NCBI GenBank assembly: GCA_963971425.1
Contig: OZ020522.1
Location: 3,942,168-4,006,167 of the forward strand
Reading direction: 5' to 3'
DNA from: Bryoerythrophyllum caledonicum
Lineage: Eukaryota; Streptophyta; Bryopsida; Pottiales; Pottiaceae
Length of the DNA stretch: 64,000 bases
Part shown: in pieces, positions 10,670 to 21,085 of the stretch
Layout of the letters: each line of letters begins with the position of its first letter
Numbering within the stretch: position 1 is the first letter of the stretch
Notes under the pieces: model-generated
What the model was told of the DNA's origin: nothing
Seen by the model: the letters and a program-made list of their open reading frames with translations, nothing else
The model's database searches: none
Program-made: the position numbers and the translations under genes

Positions 10670-12656
10670 TGTGAGCCAAATAAACCCCCCCTAGTGGAAA
10701 GCTTATCTTGAACACAAGACCCTACTTCAGGGATTCAAGCCCTTGTACAACCAACAATCAAGACCATTCAAGCACACCACACGCTAGAGTACAGTGGATT
10801 GTGACGTGGCGAAGTGGAAATTTGTTTATCTCAAGTAATTTTAGGAATGAATTCTGCCTTACCTTATGGCTGGACCTTGAACATCCGTATCTTTTGCCTT
10901 ATGGCTCCGTTTTCAATTTTTTTGGCTTAAATAGGGTCAGCACATCCTCGTGAACTTGATTAGACCAATTAGGACCAAATTCAGACCAAGATACGACCCC
11001 CACAATAGTCGACAGCTGACAGACCCTTTTCAAGACTCCAGAACTTTGTTCCACTTAACTCCTCGTTAGTAACTCCAAATTCAACGTTTTTTCCTTTCAT
11101 CCTTACCAATTTTTTGTGCTTAACTCAATGAAATAACCCAATCAATAAACCAACTTAAACATGGACTGACATGCATGCAACCAGCAGTACAATTACTTCA
11201 ACACATCCACTCACATGGATCATGACCCATACAATCGCATGCACACATCAACACATATACTCATACATGACTTTGTTACTCATGGACAGCTGTCATGCAA
11301 GCATCTTCACCGTGTTGTTAAGTTCTTGGTCTTTACTTAGACAACTTTAGATAATGAAACCTAATTCTGTCCTAAATTTAGCAGCGCTTCCGCACGATTG
11401 TTGAAGACAGTAAATTAATTGTTTCCGCCTACGGTATGCACAAGTGCAACACAATCACGTAACAATTAAGAGAAATAACAAGTTGACGAAGGGCTCCCTG
11501 GTCTGAATACCAGTTCACCTTGTGCCTTCGCCTTCGTGATCTTCGTGAGTTGGTCCTCTTCTTCTCTTCGTGATCTTCGTGAGTTGGTCATCTTTCTCGC
11601 CTTCGTGATCTCCGTGAGTTGGTCCTCTTCCTCTCTTCGTGATCTTCGTGAACTGGTCCTCTTCCTTGCCTTTGTGATCTTTGTGAGTTGATCCTCTTCC
11701 TCTCTTCGTGATCTTCGTGAGCTGGTCGTCTTCCTCTAGGGTGTCTAAACCTAATCAACATTCCTCCTTTAGCTGGGGCTTCCGGCTCTCCTACGGTCTG
11801 CTCTCACCGATTCAGTCCTTCATTCCCTACACGCCTCTTCAATGAGCTTCCCTCGTAGAGGTAACCCTCCAAAGTCTCTTGCTCTCTTGCGTTCCTCAGG
11901 TTCGTTTCCTTGATTTGGCATGCTTTAACCGCCATCTTGGCTGCCACAACTAATGATCCACTAAAAAACATTAACCTACATACTAAATCTTTCCAAGCCA
12001 CCCTTGCAACAACAAGGGAGGTGCCTCCACTAACCTAAGACTACTTCCACTAATAATTTTAACCCCATGTCACATGATGTGCAGATGGGCAACAATAATT
12101 GAGGCCTTTTAACTAATTCAAGGGTCCTTAATTCCACCTAAATCTACCTAACCTTGAACCGCCCTTGCATGGGACTACTTTTAATTAATTAGTGATTGGT
12201 GGAGGCTTTTGCCTCAAGTCATTTAAGCTTCTTTTAATTAATTTTTCAATAGGCTTTTAAGCCTCCTTTTCTTTTTCTCCTCACCATAATTCTTCATTCT
12301 CTTTCTCATCTCACCCCTTTTAATTGTGTTTAAAACACCGGGGTTCTCGTGGTCTCCAAATTGATAGGAGGTCATTCTTTCTTCCATTATTTTTTTATTA
12401 TTATTCATTCCCATTGTTTTTATTTTTAAACCATTATTTTTTTCCACTTTATTCATTTTTTGATTAATCATATAAAAATATTTGATTGCCATAATATGGC
12501 TTCTAAATTGAGAATTGGTAAGCCGAAAGGCCAATTGGCCATTCTAGCAAGAAATCATGTGTTAATTCAATGATTTAATCCAATTCACTACTTTCTAACA
12601 TCAATGTGTGAGTTGTGTGGCCCTTTTGTCATCGTGAGCCGATTCCGGGGCTGACA
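10670..12656 (-). repeat. Solo LTR of the 55-kb gypsy family, with target-site duplication
   Basis: Begins TGTGAGCCAAATAAACC and ends GGGGCTGACA, matching the ends of the LTR at 55205-57426 (TGTGAGCC ... GGCTCACA). Internal landmarks are shared in order: the CAGCGCTTCCGC block, GGGCTCCCTG followed by a minisatellite, CACATG blocks, GGCCA-TTGGCC and TCATCGTGAGCC near the end. It is flanked by the perfect 5-bp duplication TCACC (10665-10669 and 12657-12661), and LINE sequence on both sides is continuous once it is removed. So a full element inserted and recombined between its LTRs. It is clearly diverged from the 55-kb copy, hence older. Strand is given as that of the related complete element. 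Confidence 0.93.
11531..11738. repeat. 34/35-bp minisatellite inside the solo LTR, six units
   Basis: Six copies of about 34-35 bp with the core TTCGTGATCTTCGTGAGTTG followed by GTCCTCTTCCTCTC variants. A 26-bp minisatellite occupies the matching place in the related LTR (56047-56178), so this is a fast-evolving internal array of the LTR. Confidence 0.85.
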
Positions 12657-14040
12657 TCACCAACAACAATAATATCATTCCAAGAAACATCCCCCCACCA
12701 ATCCACCCTCCCAACCCCTCACATCCATACCATCCCCGCCGTCCAACATATATCCCCAAAAATCCCACCAACTACCCCATTAATAACATCATACATCATG
12801 AACATATACAACACACAGATACTAATAATATACAGAAGACCTATATAAAATATTTAGGTCAAGGGCAACACAACAACAATACATTCAACAAATGGCTTCC
12901 TCAAATAAACCTTTTCCCACGACACGACCATAACACCTCTACATACAACATTGCAAAATTAAAATAATATTATCAAAGAATCCAAAATAAATTCTTCTTG
13001 GAAATCATTCAAGCCCACCACTCCCAAGAACAATTCCAAGACTCAAGATCCATAACCTCACCTATAACTATTCCACTTCTAAACATTTATACAATAGAAT
13101 GCAACCCCGAAAATGATATTCTCACAACCTTGAACACAATTAAAATAGATAAAAACTAAGCTCACCTATATGAAGAAAATGGCCGACATTTATCCACCAT
13201 TCCCACTACTAGACTCCAATGGTTATGGAATCAATATAACATAAAATTACAAACTCCCACAGACATTGAACCAACAATCCAATCATTTGAAACCGAATAA
13301 AATTGGCTATACCAAAGATATGGATACCAAATTCCAAAAAATAATCCCCTCAAAAACGCACAATATACAATATCCACACCTATTTTAAACTCATTAATTA
13401 CATCCTTTAACATCGAACAATCATATTTGTCTTCCCCCAAAACATGCCCCACCAGACTAAAAAAATTTACTCTCCCTTTGAAAGAGATAAAATATTTGAC
13501 TCCCTAGAAAAGGCCTTTGATCATAAATGGACCGGTAATAGCATCGCTCACCTGCACAATGCGGACGAAACACAACAAGCACTACATTCGGCCCGCCTTG
13601 CTGCCAAAAATGACCCAAACTACACATCTACACTCATCATCACCTCGGACAAAAATTGGTACCAAAACTTTAACCAACATTCAAACCAATTTAAAGATTC
13701 CCATATCATTGTTCTATTTGAAGCAGATTCAATACCATATGAAGAATTTTACTATTCCATCTAAGCTAAAAAAACCCCGGATTGAACCATCTACATTGCA
13801 AATAATATATGCACACCACCAAAAACAGAATCCTCGGCACCCTAGAACAACTGGATGAACTCACCTCTATAGCAAACACTCTAAACATACATAGAATATA
13901 CACAAAAGTCGCTCCACCAACACCTACATAAACCCTAGATAACAGAAACAAAAAATGGTCGAAACTGAACTACATCAATAATACATTAGATTACTTTGTA
14001 ACATCTCCACCCCTTCCAAGCTACCAAACTCTTATCTCAC

Positions 14041-14277
14041 CAAGATCTGCCTGGAAAGTAGCCCGCTCCGAACGACAGCCTTTCGCTTCGATGCGGTCAC
14101 GGAAACAGGCGTCACCGGCCCCGACTGCGCCATCGGCGTCTTTGAACGCGTCAGCACCGGCGCGCCCCAGTCGTCCATGACATGGCTCGCCGGCATGTGT
14201 ACACGCCGGCGATCTATCAAGCCCTTGCTCTTCAACTCGTTATCGCGCGAAGCTTTCTTCGAGCTCATACACCCCAT
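14041..14277 (-). CDS. Putative first exon of a host gene, N-terminus MGC
   Basis: 79 codons from ATG at 14277 to a GT donor (GTGAG at 14036-14040, directly after codons QIL). The product starts MGCMSSKKASRDNELKSKG: glycine at position 2, cysteine at 3 and serine at 6 fit N-myristoylation plus palmitoylation and hence membrane anchoring. It then has a proline/serine/threonine-rich stretch (SKTPMAQSGPVTPVSV) and a basic end. GC content is clearly above the surroundings, and G/C-ending codons are common, unlike the nearby elements. The sequence left of the donor is LINE copy A, so the rest of the gene is either beyond the insertion or lost. I do not recognise the family. An alternative is a fragment of a gene copied here. 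The same frame is open upstream to 14358, but the MGC start is the most plausible. Confidence 0.45.
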
Positions 14278-14825
14278 CGAAAACTTCTCAAATATCCCAG
14301 GAGAATGTGGAACGCAGAATTCCAGAAACGATTGTCCCCACGTTGAAAATCCAATCACATTGCTTGATCAATCCGAATTGTGGGTCACGGAATTAGGTTT
14401 GCAGAGAGAAGAAATCCTCACGTGTCGTCCGCCTCGCTCCATGATGATATCGCTCCACGCTCCTAGAAAAGCCACCGGCTTTTGAAGATCAGCAAGGCGG
14501 CAATGCGACAACTCCAGATCCAAGAGTCTAAGCTCATAAACCTGGTGCACGGCGTCCACAACGATGTCAAGCTCCTCCCCATCTACCACCTCAAAACCTA
14601 AGACCCTAAACCCCAAATCACTCCTTCACTTGCGACAATTCCAGCATAAAATCGACGGATTCATCATTCCCGAACAAACAACCAAACGCCAACACGCACA
14701 CATGAGACGGGGATTTGAAGCGTGTGAGACAAACCTCGGATGCTACGCCTCGACTGCGATGCTGCACTGGCCTCTGGATGAATCTCGGGGAAGGTTATCT
14801 AGTCGAAGAATAGATTTTTAAACGG
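14278..14825 (-). promoter_or_regulatory. Possible 5' leader and promoter of the MGC exon
   Basis: GC-rich compared with the flanks, with a short open frame 14616-14368 (82 codons, MGFRVLGFEVVDGEELD...) that would be an upstream ORF or an unrelated exon. An AT-rich patch TTAAAAATCTATT at about 14810-14822 could be a TATA-like element. Evidence is compositional only. Confidence 0.25.
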
Positions 14826-16244
14826 GAGGTGTAGGGGGGTCGTAGATGTGGATCTAGAAGATGTACCCCTCGGGTAGAGGAGGGTTGATTGGGAATGGCG
14901 CGCTGTTGTTTGCGGTCTGCCTCCGAATGATCCAGCCTGGACGGGTTGGAAGTGGGGCCCACCCATTGGATCTTTGGTTGGCCCCGTGATTCGTCGGGTC
15001 TCTCGATGGTTCTGTGGGGGGTTCGAATCTGTGGGGGTATAAGTTAGCAAGGTAAATTTAGTTTTGGTGTCGAGCAGCCCCCTTTTTTTTTTCTTTTTTT
15101 CTCTTGCATACATTTTTTTTTCCGATCGATCTGGAGCCAAATCACGATTTTTTTTCCCCCAAAAAAGTGGAAAATTATGATTTCATGTCGCCAAAACTTC
15201 ATTGATGGCCGTTGCTATATTGCCATATTGCCTCTAATGAACAGCCGGGACTTAATCCTATTGCCAAAAAGATGTACAATTCTATGATTATGGAGATGAA
15301 TTCTCAAAAATGGATAATTACGGAGAAAAGTTGGTTATGTATGGTTGAGGAGAAAGCCAGAAGTGCTACAGCTCCCTGGCCTCTGTAGCCGTTGTAGCTA
15401 TCCCACGAAAACAAAAAAATTAGGGCTGGTGTCAAGGGTTTGCTTTCTTGTGAATGGCTCTGAGCAAGTTCAGAGAGGTTGCATGGGGTTTATCTACCCT
15501 CACCTACTACCGTGTGCATTGGTCCGGTTCACACACTCCTTTTTCAATTCACAGTGGTTTGGACACAACGGATATCACATAGATATTACATGAGTACCGC
15601 CTAGATAATACATGGGTATGGCCTTGGCATTACATGGGTATCACCTTAGATAAATCCCTTATATTTTCCAATTTTTTGGAGAGTCTCCATTTTTGAGTTA
15701 TTTCTATACAAATCCGACCAATGTGTAGGGTATACAAGAGCAGTACATTTTGGAGGCTTTTTACTAGGCAGAAATGACCTTGCATTCTTATTTTCTTACA
15801 AGAAGAGGAAAGAGAGAGCTCATTGTAGAAGAAAGTAACCCTTGATTTATTATAAATTCCTAAAATTGTATTATGAATGGTTGATAAACCAATCAATTGT
15901 CATCAAATTTTAGTTTTAAGGTTTAGTCATGTATGAGTTAAAATCCATAATTGTTCATTCTAGTGCAATGAGTAGGGACAAAACATTTATTTCACATTTT
16001 GATTGTAAAATCTCAATTAAGACTTGTCAAGTAACATACTCACTTAATTTCATAAACTTTGATTGCACGGATTAAATATTATAGTGTTTGAAGTAGAGTA
16101 AATGGTTCATTTTCTTCCCTGAGTTGAGCGGATCGGCAAACTTTGACTTTACTTGGTGTCAAATATTTGCACTACACAAGGTCTTAATCCATTACAATTG
16201 TGTTGAACATGATGTCTGTTTCTTAGACACCAATTTTTAGAGGT
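14826..16244. other. No supported gene
   Basis: GC-rich to about 15060, then AT-rich with homopolymer runs of T near 15080-15160. Short open frames only, none with recognisable domains. Confidence 0.4.
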
Positions 16245-16260
16245 AGTGGAGGAGTGTAGC

Positions 16261-16295
16261 AGAAGAAGAACACCGGTCCCCGTAGGGACCGACGT
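16261..16295 (-). other. LINE 3'-end hairpin and TTC tail
   Basis: On the - strand CGGTCCC-TACG-GGGACCG forms a perfect 7-bp stem closed by a C(UACG)G tetraloop, followed at once by TTCTTCTTCT and the end of the element. Related hairpins with a UUCG loop sit at the same place in copies D1 (about 23150-23175) and D2 (about 22086-22112). In other LINEs a 3' stem-loop is the recognition site of the reverse transcriptase. That role is inferred here. Confidence 0.6.
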
Positions 16296-16579
16296 GAATA
16301 AAGTGTTTGCTCGTTCCACCATTAAGACCATGCCCACCAGACAAGGAATTAGTAGTATGGAACTACTTCCCCCTCTCGAGGGTAGATACTATGTGAAGGA
16401 ACCAAAATACATAAGTAACCAGTCAAATCCAAAGAGTAACAAAGAGAAAGGGGAGAGGGGAGAAGAAGAGGAGGAGAGGATAGAGAGGAGGGGAACATTG
16501 GGTGAGAGGGGGAGGGATGTGTTTCTCAATTTGGGAGGTTTTTGAATTTTTTTTAAAGATAAGTAAGTAATGGGTAGTG

Positions 16580-18199
16580 TTATGGAGGGTCTTGTATGTC
16601 GAGGAGGGCTTGGTTGTTTTCAATTTTGCGTTTGTGTAGTAGGATGGACATAGCATGTTGAATGGCAATGGTATTAATATTATTGAAAGTGTGTGAAATT
16701 GTTTCAATGGGGATTTTAAAGGTATCTTCAAGGATTTTTATAGATGGGATAAAGGTGGTGGCACGAGCGCCGGCTGTGATTGCAATAAAGGGGTTCACTT
16801 TCCATCCCAGGGCTATGATGTCATCAATAAGGGGTTGATATTTATTCATTTTGTTTTCAATTGTTTCTGGTGAAAATCTATCATTACAATATGTGAATTC
16901 GATGAATTGAATGATATAGTATTGGTTTATGTGGTCGGTTGGGGGGTCATTGTATGGTAGGCGTCTAACGCAAAGTATGTCTGGTTTGAGTCTAGTGTTG
17001 CAATGACAACGTTGAGTTACACATGTACATGGGAATAGCCAAGGGGGGACCGTATTTTCTTGTGGACTGTTATTAAAGGTGCCGGCATTCATGAGAATAA
17101 AACATCTTGATTTGTTATGGGAGGTAATTAGTTTTCGAATTTCCCATACCGCTTTGTTATGTCTTTTAACAATTAAGGAGTGTATGTGGTGGTTTTGGCA
17201 CTTAAGTAACACATGGAGCCATGTATTGTGGTCCGTGGAAGTGCATATGGGACATGTTATATATGGGAGTCTTTCTATTCCAAAGAAGAGTTGTTTTCGG
17301 GCGGTTCCCATATATTGACCGGTACGGAATTTGATGAGGCATGTTATTTGTGAGTCGGAAATGATGGGATTTTTCCAGAAATTTGTAGAGAGTTCATTGT
17401 CCAGTTTGTTGTTGCCAATCCATTTTTCTATGTTAGGGAAGTTCTCTACGATTGTGTCAAGGTTGTTATAGAGGTCTTGTTTCTTGAGATATTTGCTCAA
17501 GAATCTAACCGGGCCTTTATGATGGGTATCTTCTTTAGAAGGCCAATCTTCTTTCGGAAAGTAGTATGGGGTAGCATGAGCATGTTCGTATGGATCTTTG
17601 GCATTTTTATGCGTTTTTTTGCGGCCTTCTTTTGCTAGTTTCTCTGCTTGTTCGTTTCCATCAATATTGGCATGGGCTCTAACTTTGTGAAGGGTTGTCT
17701 TTTGTGTTCGGTTTTGTAACATTTGGACCATTGACATTAATATAGTTTGGTCGGGGTGGCTATTGTGGAGGGTAGGGTGTGTTATTTGGATGTTTAGTAG
17801 ATAGAGTGCATTGATGCAGTCAGTGAATATGTGTGCGGGTTCATTGTTGTATTTTGTTGTGATGATTTGTAGTGCTTTGTGGATGATCATAAGTTGTGCT
17901 CTAAGGATATTTTGTGGTCCATGGAGTCTTTTGGCTAATTTAATTTCTTTGATAGGATTATATATGTCATAGCCAGTTTTTTCCCTGCGCCAATTTCCAG
18001 GGCTAACTTGTTCTGGCGGTTTGAAGGAGCCATCGGTATAGTAACTATATGTCGGGTCAAATTTTGGTGAGGTTAGAGCTTGGTAGTTTGGAAGGGGTGG
18101 AGGTATTATAAGGTAATCTAATGTACTGTTGATGTAGTTTAATTTTGACCATTTTTTGCTTTGGTTTACGGGGGTTTGTATGGTTGTTGGTGGGGCCAT
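16580..18199 (-). pseudogene. LINE ORF2 C-terminal part: RNase H and zinc domain
   Basis: 539 codons without a stop. Residues about 50-190 are an RNase H domain: YYTDGSF (D56), FTDCINAL (D127), and AHANIDGNEQAEKLAKEG (E186 in the last acidic position). The usual second acidic residue is Q102 here (RAQLM), while copy D1 has RAELM, so this copy probably lost activity. Around residues 325-350 a Cys/His cluster CPICTSTDHNTWLHVLLKC suggests a zinc-binding C-terminal module, followed by HSLIVKRHNKAVWEI. The Met at 18199 is internal to the original ORF2. The role of RNase H here would be removal of the RNA strand after first-strand synthesis. The upstream endonuclease and reverse transcriptase are absent. 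Confidence 0.85.
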
Positions 18200-18403
18200 C
18201 TTTGTGTATACGCGGTGTATGTTTAGAATATTTTCTATGGAGGTGAGTTCGGCAAGTTGTTCTAGGGTGCCAAGGGTTTGGTTTTGGTGGTGGACACATA
18301 TTATTTGTAATGTAGATGGTTCAATCTGGGGCTTTTTAGCTCAGGTGGAATAGTAGGTTCTTTGTATGGAATTGAGTCTGCTTCAAATATTGCATTGATA
18401 TGG

Positions 18404-18926
18404 GAGTCTATAATAAGTGTAGCATATTCAAAACAACTGCAGATGAAGAGGAAGTTCCAAAAATTGCCAATTCATGTTTTAATGTTATTGTGAACTTAAT
18501 ATGTATTAGATAATCCAAATGGTCAATTAGAAGGTTTACTCCACATAATATTTTGGAAAAAATAAAAAGTAAAAAAAATAAGATCTCTAAGTTTTACGTA
18601 AAATGGAGAAGTTTTTTCTGTACATTGCCCGACAATGTATGAAAATGTTTGACTTGGATTGACATGCTATTTTTTACTAAAGTCAAGATTTTTTTTAAAT
18701 ATAAAAGGAAATAATAGTACTTGCTAGTATTGAAATCTCACATTCAATAGAGTATTCTAGCAAACTTTTTTGGAGGTGACCAACATGCCCGCTCTTTTCA
18801 TTTGAAATTCAAAATCCTATAATATTTTCCTTAAATGTCAAATTTAGAAAAAATTGTTCTCTTAGTGAGGTTTTGAAAAATGCCCATCTACAATAAAACT
18901 TTAAAAGAGGAATGTTAGAAATTGAC
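18404..18926. other. AT-rich spacer, no supported gene
   Basis: Lies between the truncation of LINE copy C and the left arm of the inverted repeat. Nothing recognisable. Confidence 0.4.
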
Positions 18927-21085
18927 ACCATAGTGAAAAAAAACAAGTTTCTTGCCGAGGTAGAGAAGGTTTTTTTAAACAATGAGCAATGCTCTCAATT
19001 GAGAGAAGAAATCTTGAGCAACGAAGCAACTTGTGAGAGGTTGTTATTTCAAAAAGGTAGGAAAAGCAAACAATGTCTCATTTTGAGAAGGTTGTACTTT
19101 CTTGTCAATTGGAGGTTCTTGGATTCAATGCTCAGCTACAAGATAGTGTAGAGCGTAATGCCAAAGTCTCCTTTAGAATTTTGTCAATATAAAACTATTG
19201 GTTGGAATGAAGGACCAATTCACAAGAATGCAATGATGGTGGAGGAGCCACCTTCTTCCTAAGACATGTATTTGAGAGCCCTCTTACACTTGTTGCAGTT
19301 CATACCTTAAATGACTACTCTATATGCTCACTATGGTTTAGTGCATACGACTATGCTTCACTAAGATGTGGACATACGTATCATCCATTTTGCTTATTCC
19401 AGCATAGTCAGAGTTCATCAAATGCCTTCTAGAGACATGCGGGGAGCCTTTCCACTTGCATACTATTGCAAGGATTGGCATTTGTTTGCAAGCCAAAACC
19501 ATTGGAAGTGCACCAAAGAAAGCATTGTCATTGGAGATAGATGTTCCAATTGTCTCAAAACCACCCAATGTGTCAGGTACATGCAATTTATTTTGTCTTT
19601 TGATCTTCCTTTGGAGGTTGCAGCTTTTGTAGGTGAATTATTTTTTATTATGCACTAATGATCAAAGGCATTGCAAATTATTTTGCCAAATCCTTATTTG
19701 CACCTAAACATACAAACTTAGAGAACATGAGTTCCATGTCATTTGTTTTGTAGGATCTAGACTTATGATGACCCATCTCAAAGTTAAGTTGTGGTAAGAG
19801 TGTATCTCTAAATTCTCTTTGGGAGCTTGTAGTTAGAGTTGGCACGTCCATGGACATCAAGGCCACGCATGTATCCACACAAGTGAAGGGCAAGCAAGTG
19901 GGTGGCTGCCGTTTTCAAGGTTGAAATTTAGGATTTCTAGGGTTGAAAATGAGGTTATGGTTTGGTTATTTAGGTTGGAGATTAGATATAAATTGGTTTG
20001 ATATGCATGTTGGTCTCGTTGCATGAATTAGGTTTAGAGGTTGAAGGTTTGAAAATCAACTTATGGTTTGGTTTCTAGGATTAAAATCACCTTTACATAT
20101 CAAGTTATGGTTTCTTGATCGATTGCATGAATTAGGCTTAGGGTTTCAAGGATAAACGCATGTGGCAATAAACACAACATTAGCCATTGAGCTAAAAGAT
20201 GAGAATGGAAAACCTGCTTGTCAATCTTACAAAGTTAAACCAATTGTGTTGTTAACAAAGGTTAGTTCATGAGATGCTATAGTATAGTGTGGATGGCCTA
20301 TATTATGTGTTGCTTAGAATTGTTGGTTTAGTGAAGCATGCAATCCTAATTTGAAAAGTAATTTTTGCTGGACTTTAATGTGGAGGGATATACTCATGAG
20401 AAGTTTTGCTTTGGCTACATCCCAAGGATTACAACACTGTCCAATTCATGAGGAAATGATAACTGGATGGGATCGCTTTGCATATCAAGCACCACTAAAT
20501 TCTTCAATCTCAATATTTGCTTGCCTTGTTTGTCACACAGTTGTTGAGCTAGTTGCTAAAAAAGGCAAAATGCATGTCCAAGAACCTACAACATAGTGGT
20601 GTGGAGATGAACACATAGTTGATGATGACTTCTACGACCAAGGCAACGATGAAGATATTGGAATTCATAGGAGTTCAAATGACAAGTTTGAAATGGAGAA
20701 CTACGTTCTATATCGGTTTAGGAGCCAATTCCTAGAGTTGTTGATCTAGTTAAGGAACCATTTCCCAGAGTAGATGTAAATGACGATGTTGCCGAATCAC
20801 TATCTATTTCAAAGGCCATGCAAGCAACTTCAAAATCCAAAATATGTGTGCATGAAAAATACAACAAGAGTCTTAAAAAGGGCACAAAATGATCTGCTTG
20901 GCAGAGCTCTTCCTGGAAAAAATACAGAGACTAGGACACAAGTTAAAGAAATTGAGGCTATAAAGGCTTTGAAAGGAAATAGGGGCCGTTTTTGGGATTC
21001 ATCAACGTCATATGTGCACAAGAAAAAATAAAGGTCACACTCTAATTGTGAAAGAAAGAGGAAGGGCATCAGGTCGTCGTCAAAT
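18912..21085 (+). pseudogene. Remnant multi-exon gene: coiled coil and Cys/His-rich part
   Basis: Coding-like pieces on the + strand: 18912-19050 (TIVKKNKFLAEVEKVFLNNE, heptad-like, then ATCERLLF), continued in another frame by SHFEKVVLSCQLEVLGFNAQ to about 19195. Then 19275-19430 reads CSLWFSAYDYASLRCGHTYH followed by PFCLFQHS, a C-x(n)-C-x-H-x3-H-x2-C pattern like a RING or PHD-type zinc finger, broken by TAG. Further pieces lie at 20351-20596 (WRDILMRSFALATSQGLQ) and 20780-21031 (KNTTRVLKRAQNDLLGRALPG, a basic end). Introns or frameshifts separate them. I do not recognise the family, and a transposon or host-family protein is possible. The same remnant is mirrored at 52872-55045. Confidence 0.4.

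Larger units (their letters stand above)
10020..14040 (+). mobile_element. LINE copy A (ORF2 fragment), split by a solo LTR
   Basis: The parts 10020-10669 and 12662-14040 align collinearly with the complement of LINE copy B (about 41340-40700 and 40700-39310). The match begins at ACCATCTGTGGCATGCCAAAATG. The first part covers the region after the reverse transcriptase (IFELKQITLPNGTH near 10450-10500). The second covers the linker before RNase H, including the open frame 13444-13764 (KAFDHKWTGNSIAHL, LIITSDKNWYQNFNQ). The copy stops at 14040 inside the segment reading TSPKFDP in other copies, so RNase H and the 3' end are missing. Frames are interrupted, so it is non-functional. The coding strand is strikingly A/C-rich, as in the other copies. 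Confidence 0.85.
16245..18403 (-). mobile_element. LINE copy C, 5'-truncated
   Basis: Similarity to LINE copy B starts at about 18403 (the GAGTCT shared with position 39655) and continues through RNase H to the 3' end at about 16255, where a hairpin (16274-16291) is followed on the - strand by TTCTTCTTCT. This is the usual 5'-truncated shape made by target-primed reverse transcription. It supplies the 3' half of the family, which copies A and B lack. The 3' untranslated part (16579-16255) holds a pyrimidine-rich run and a block (GGTGGGCATGGTCTTA) conserved in copies D1 and D2. Confidence 0.88.

Noticed and set aside
14368-14616. 82-codon open frame as a separate gene
   Set aside because: No recognisable domain; more likely an upstream ORF or part of the leader of the MGC exon.
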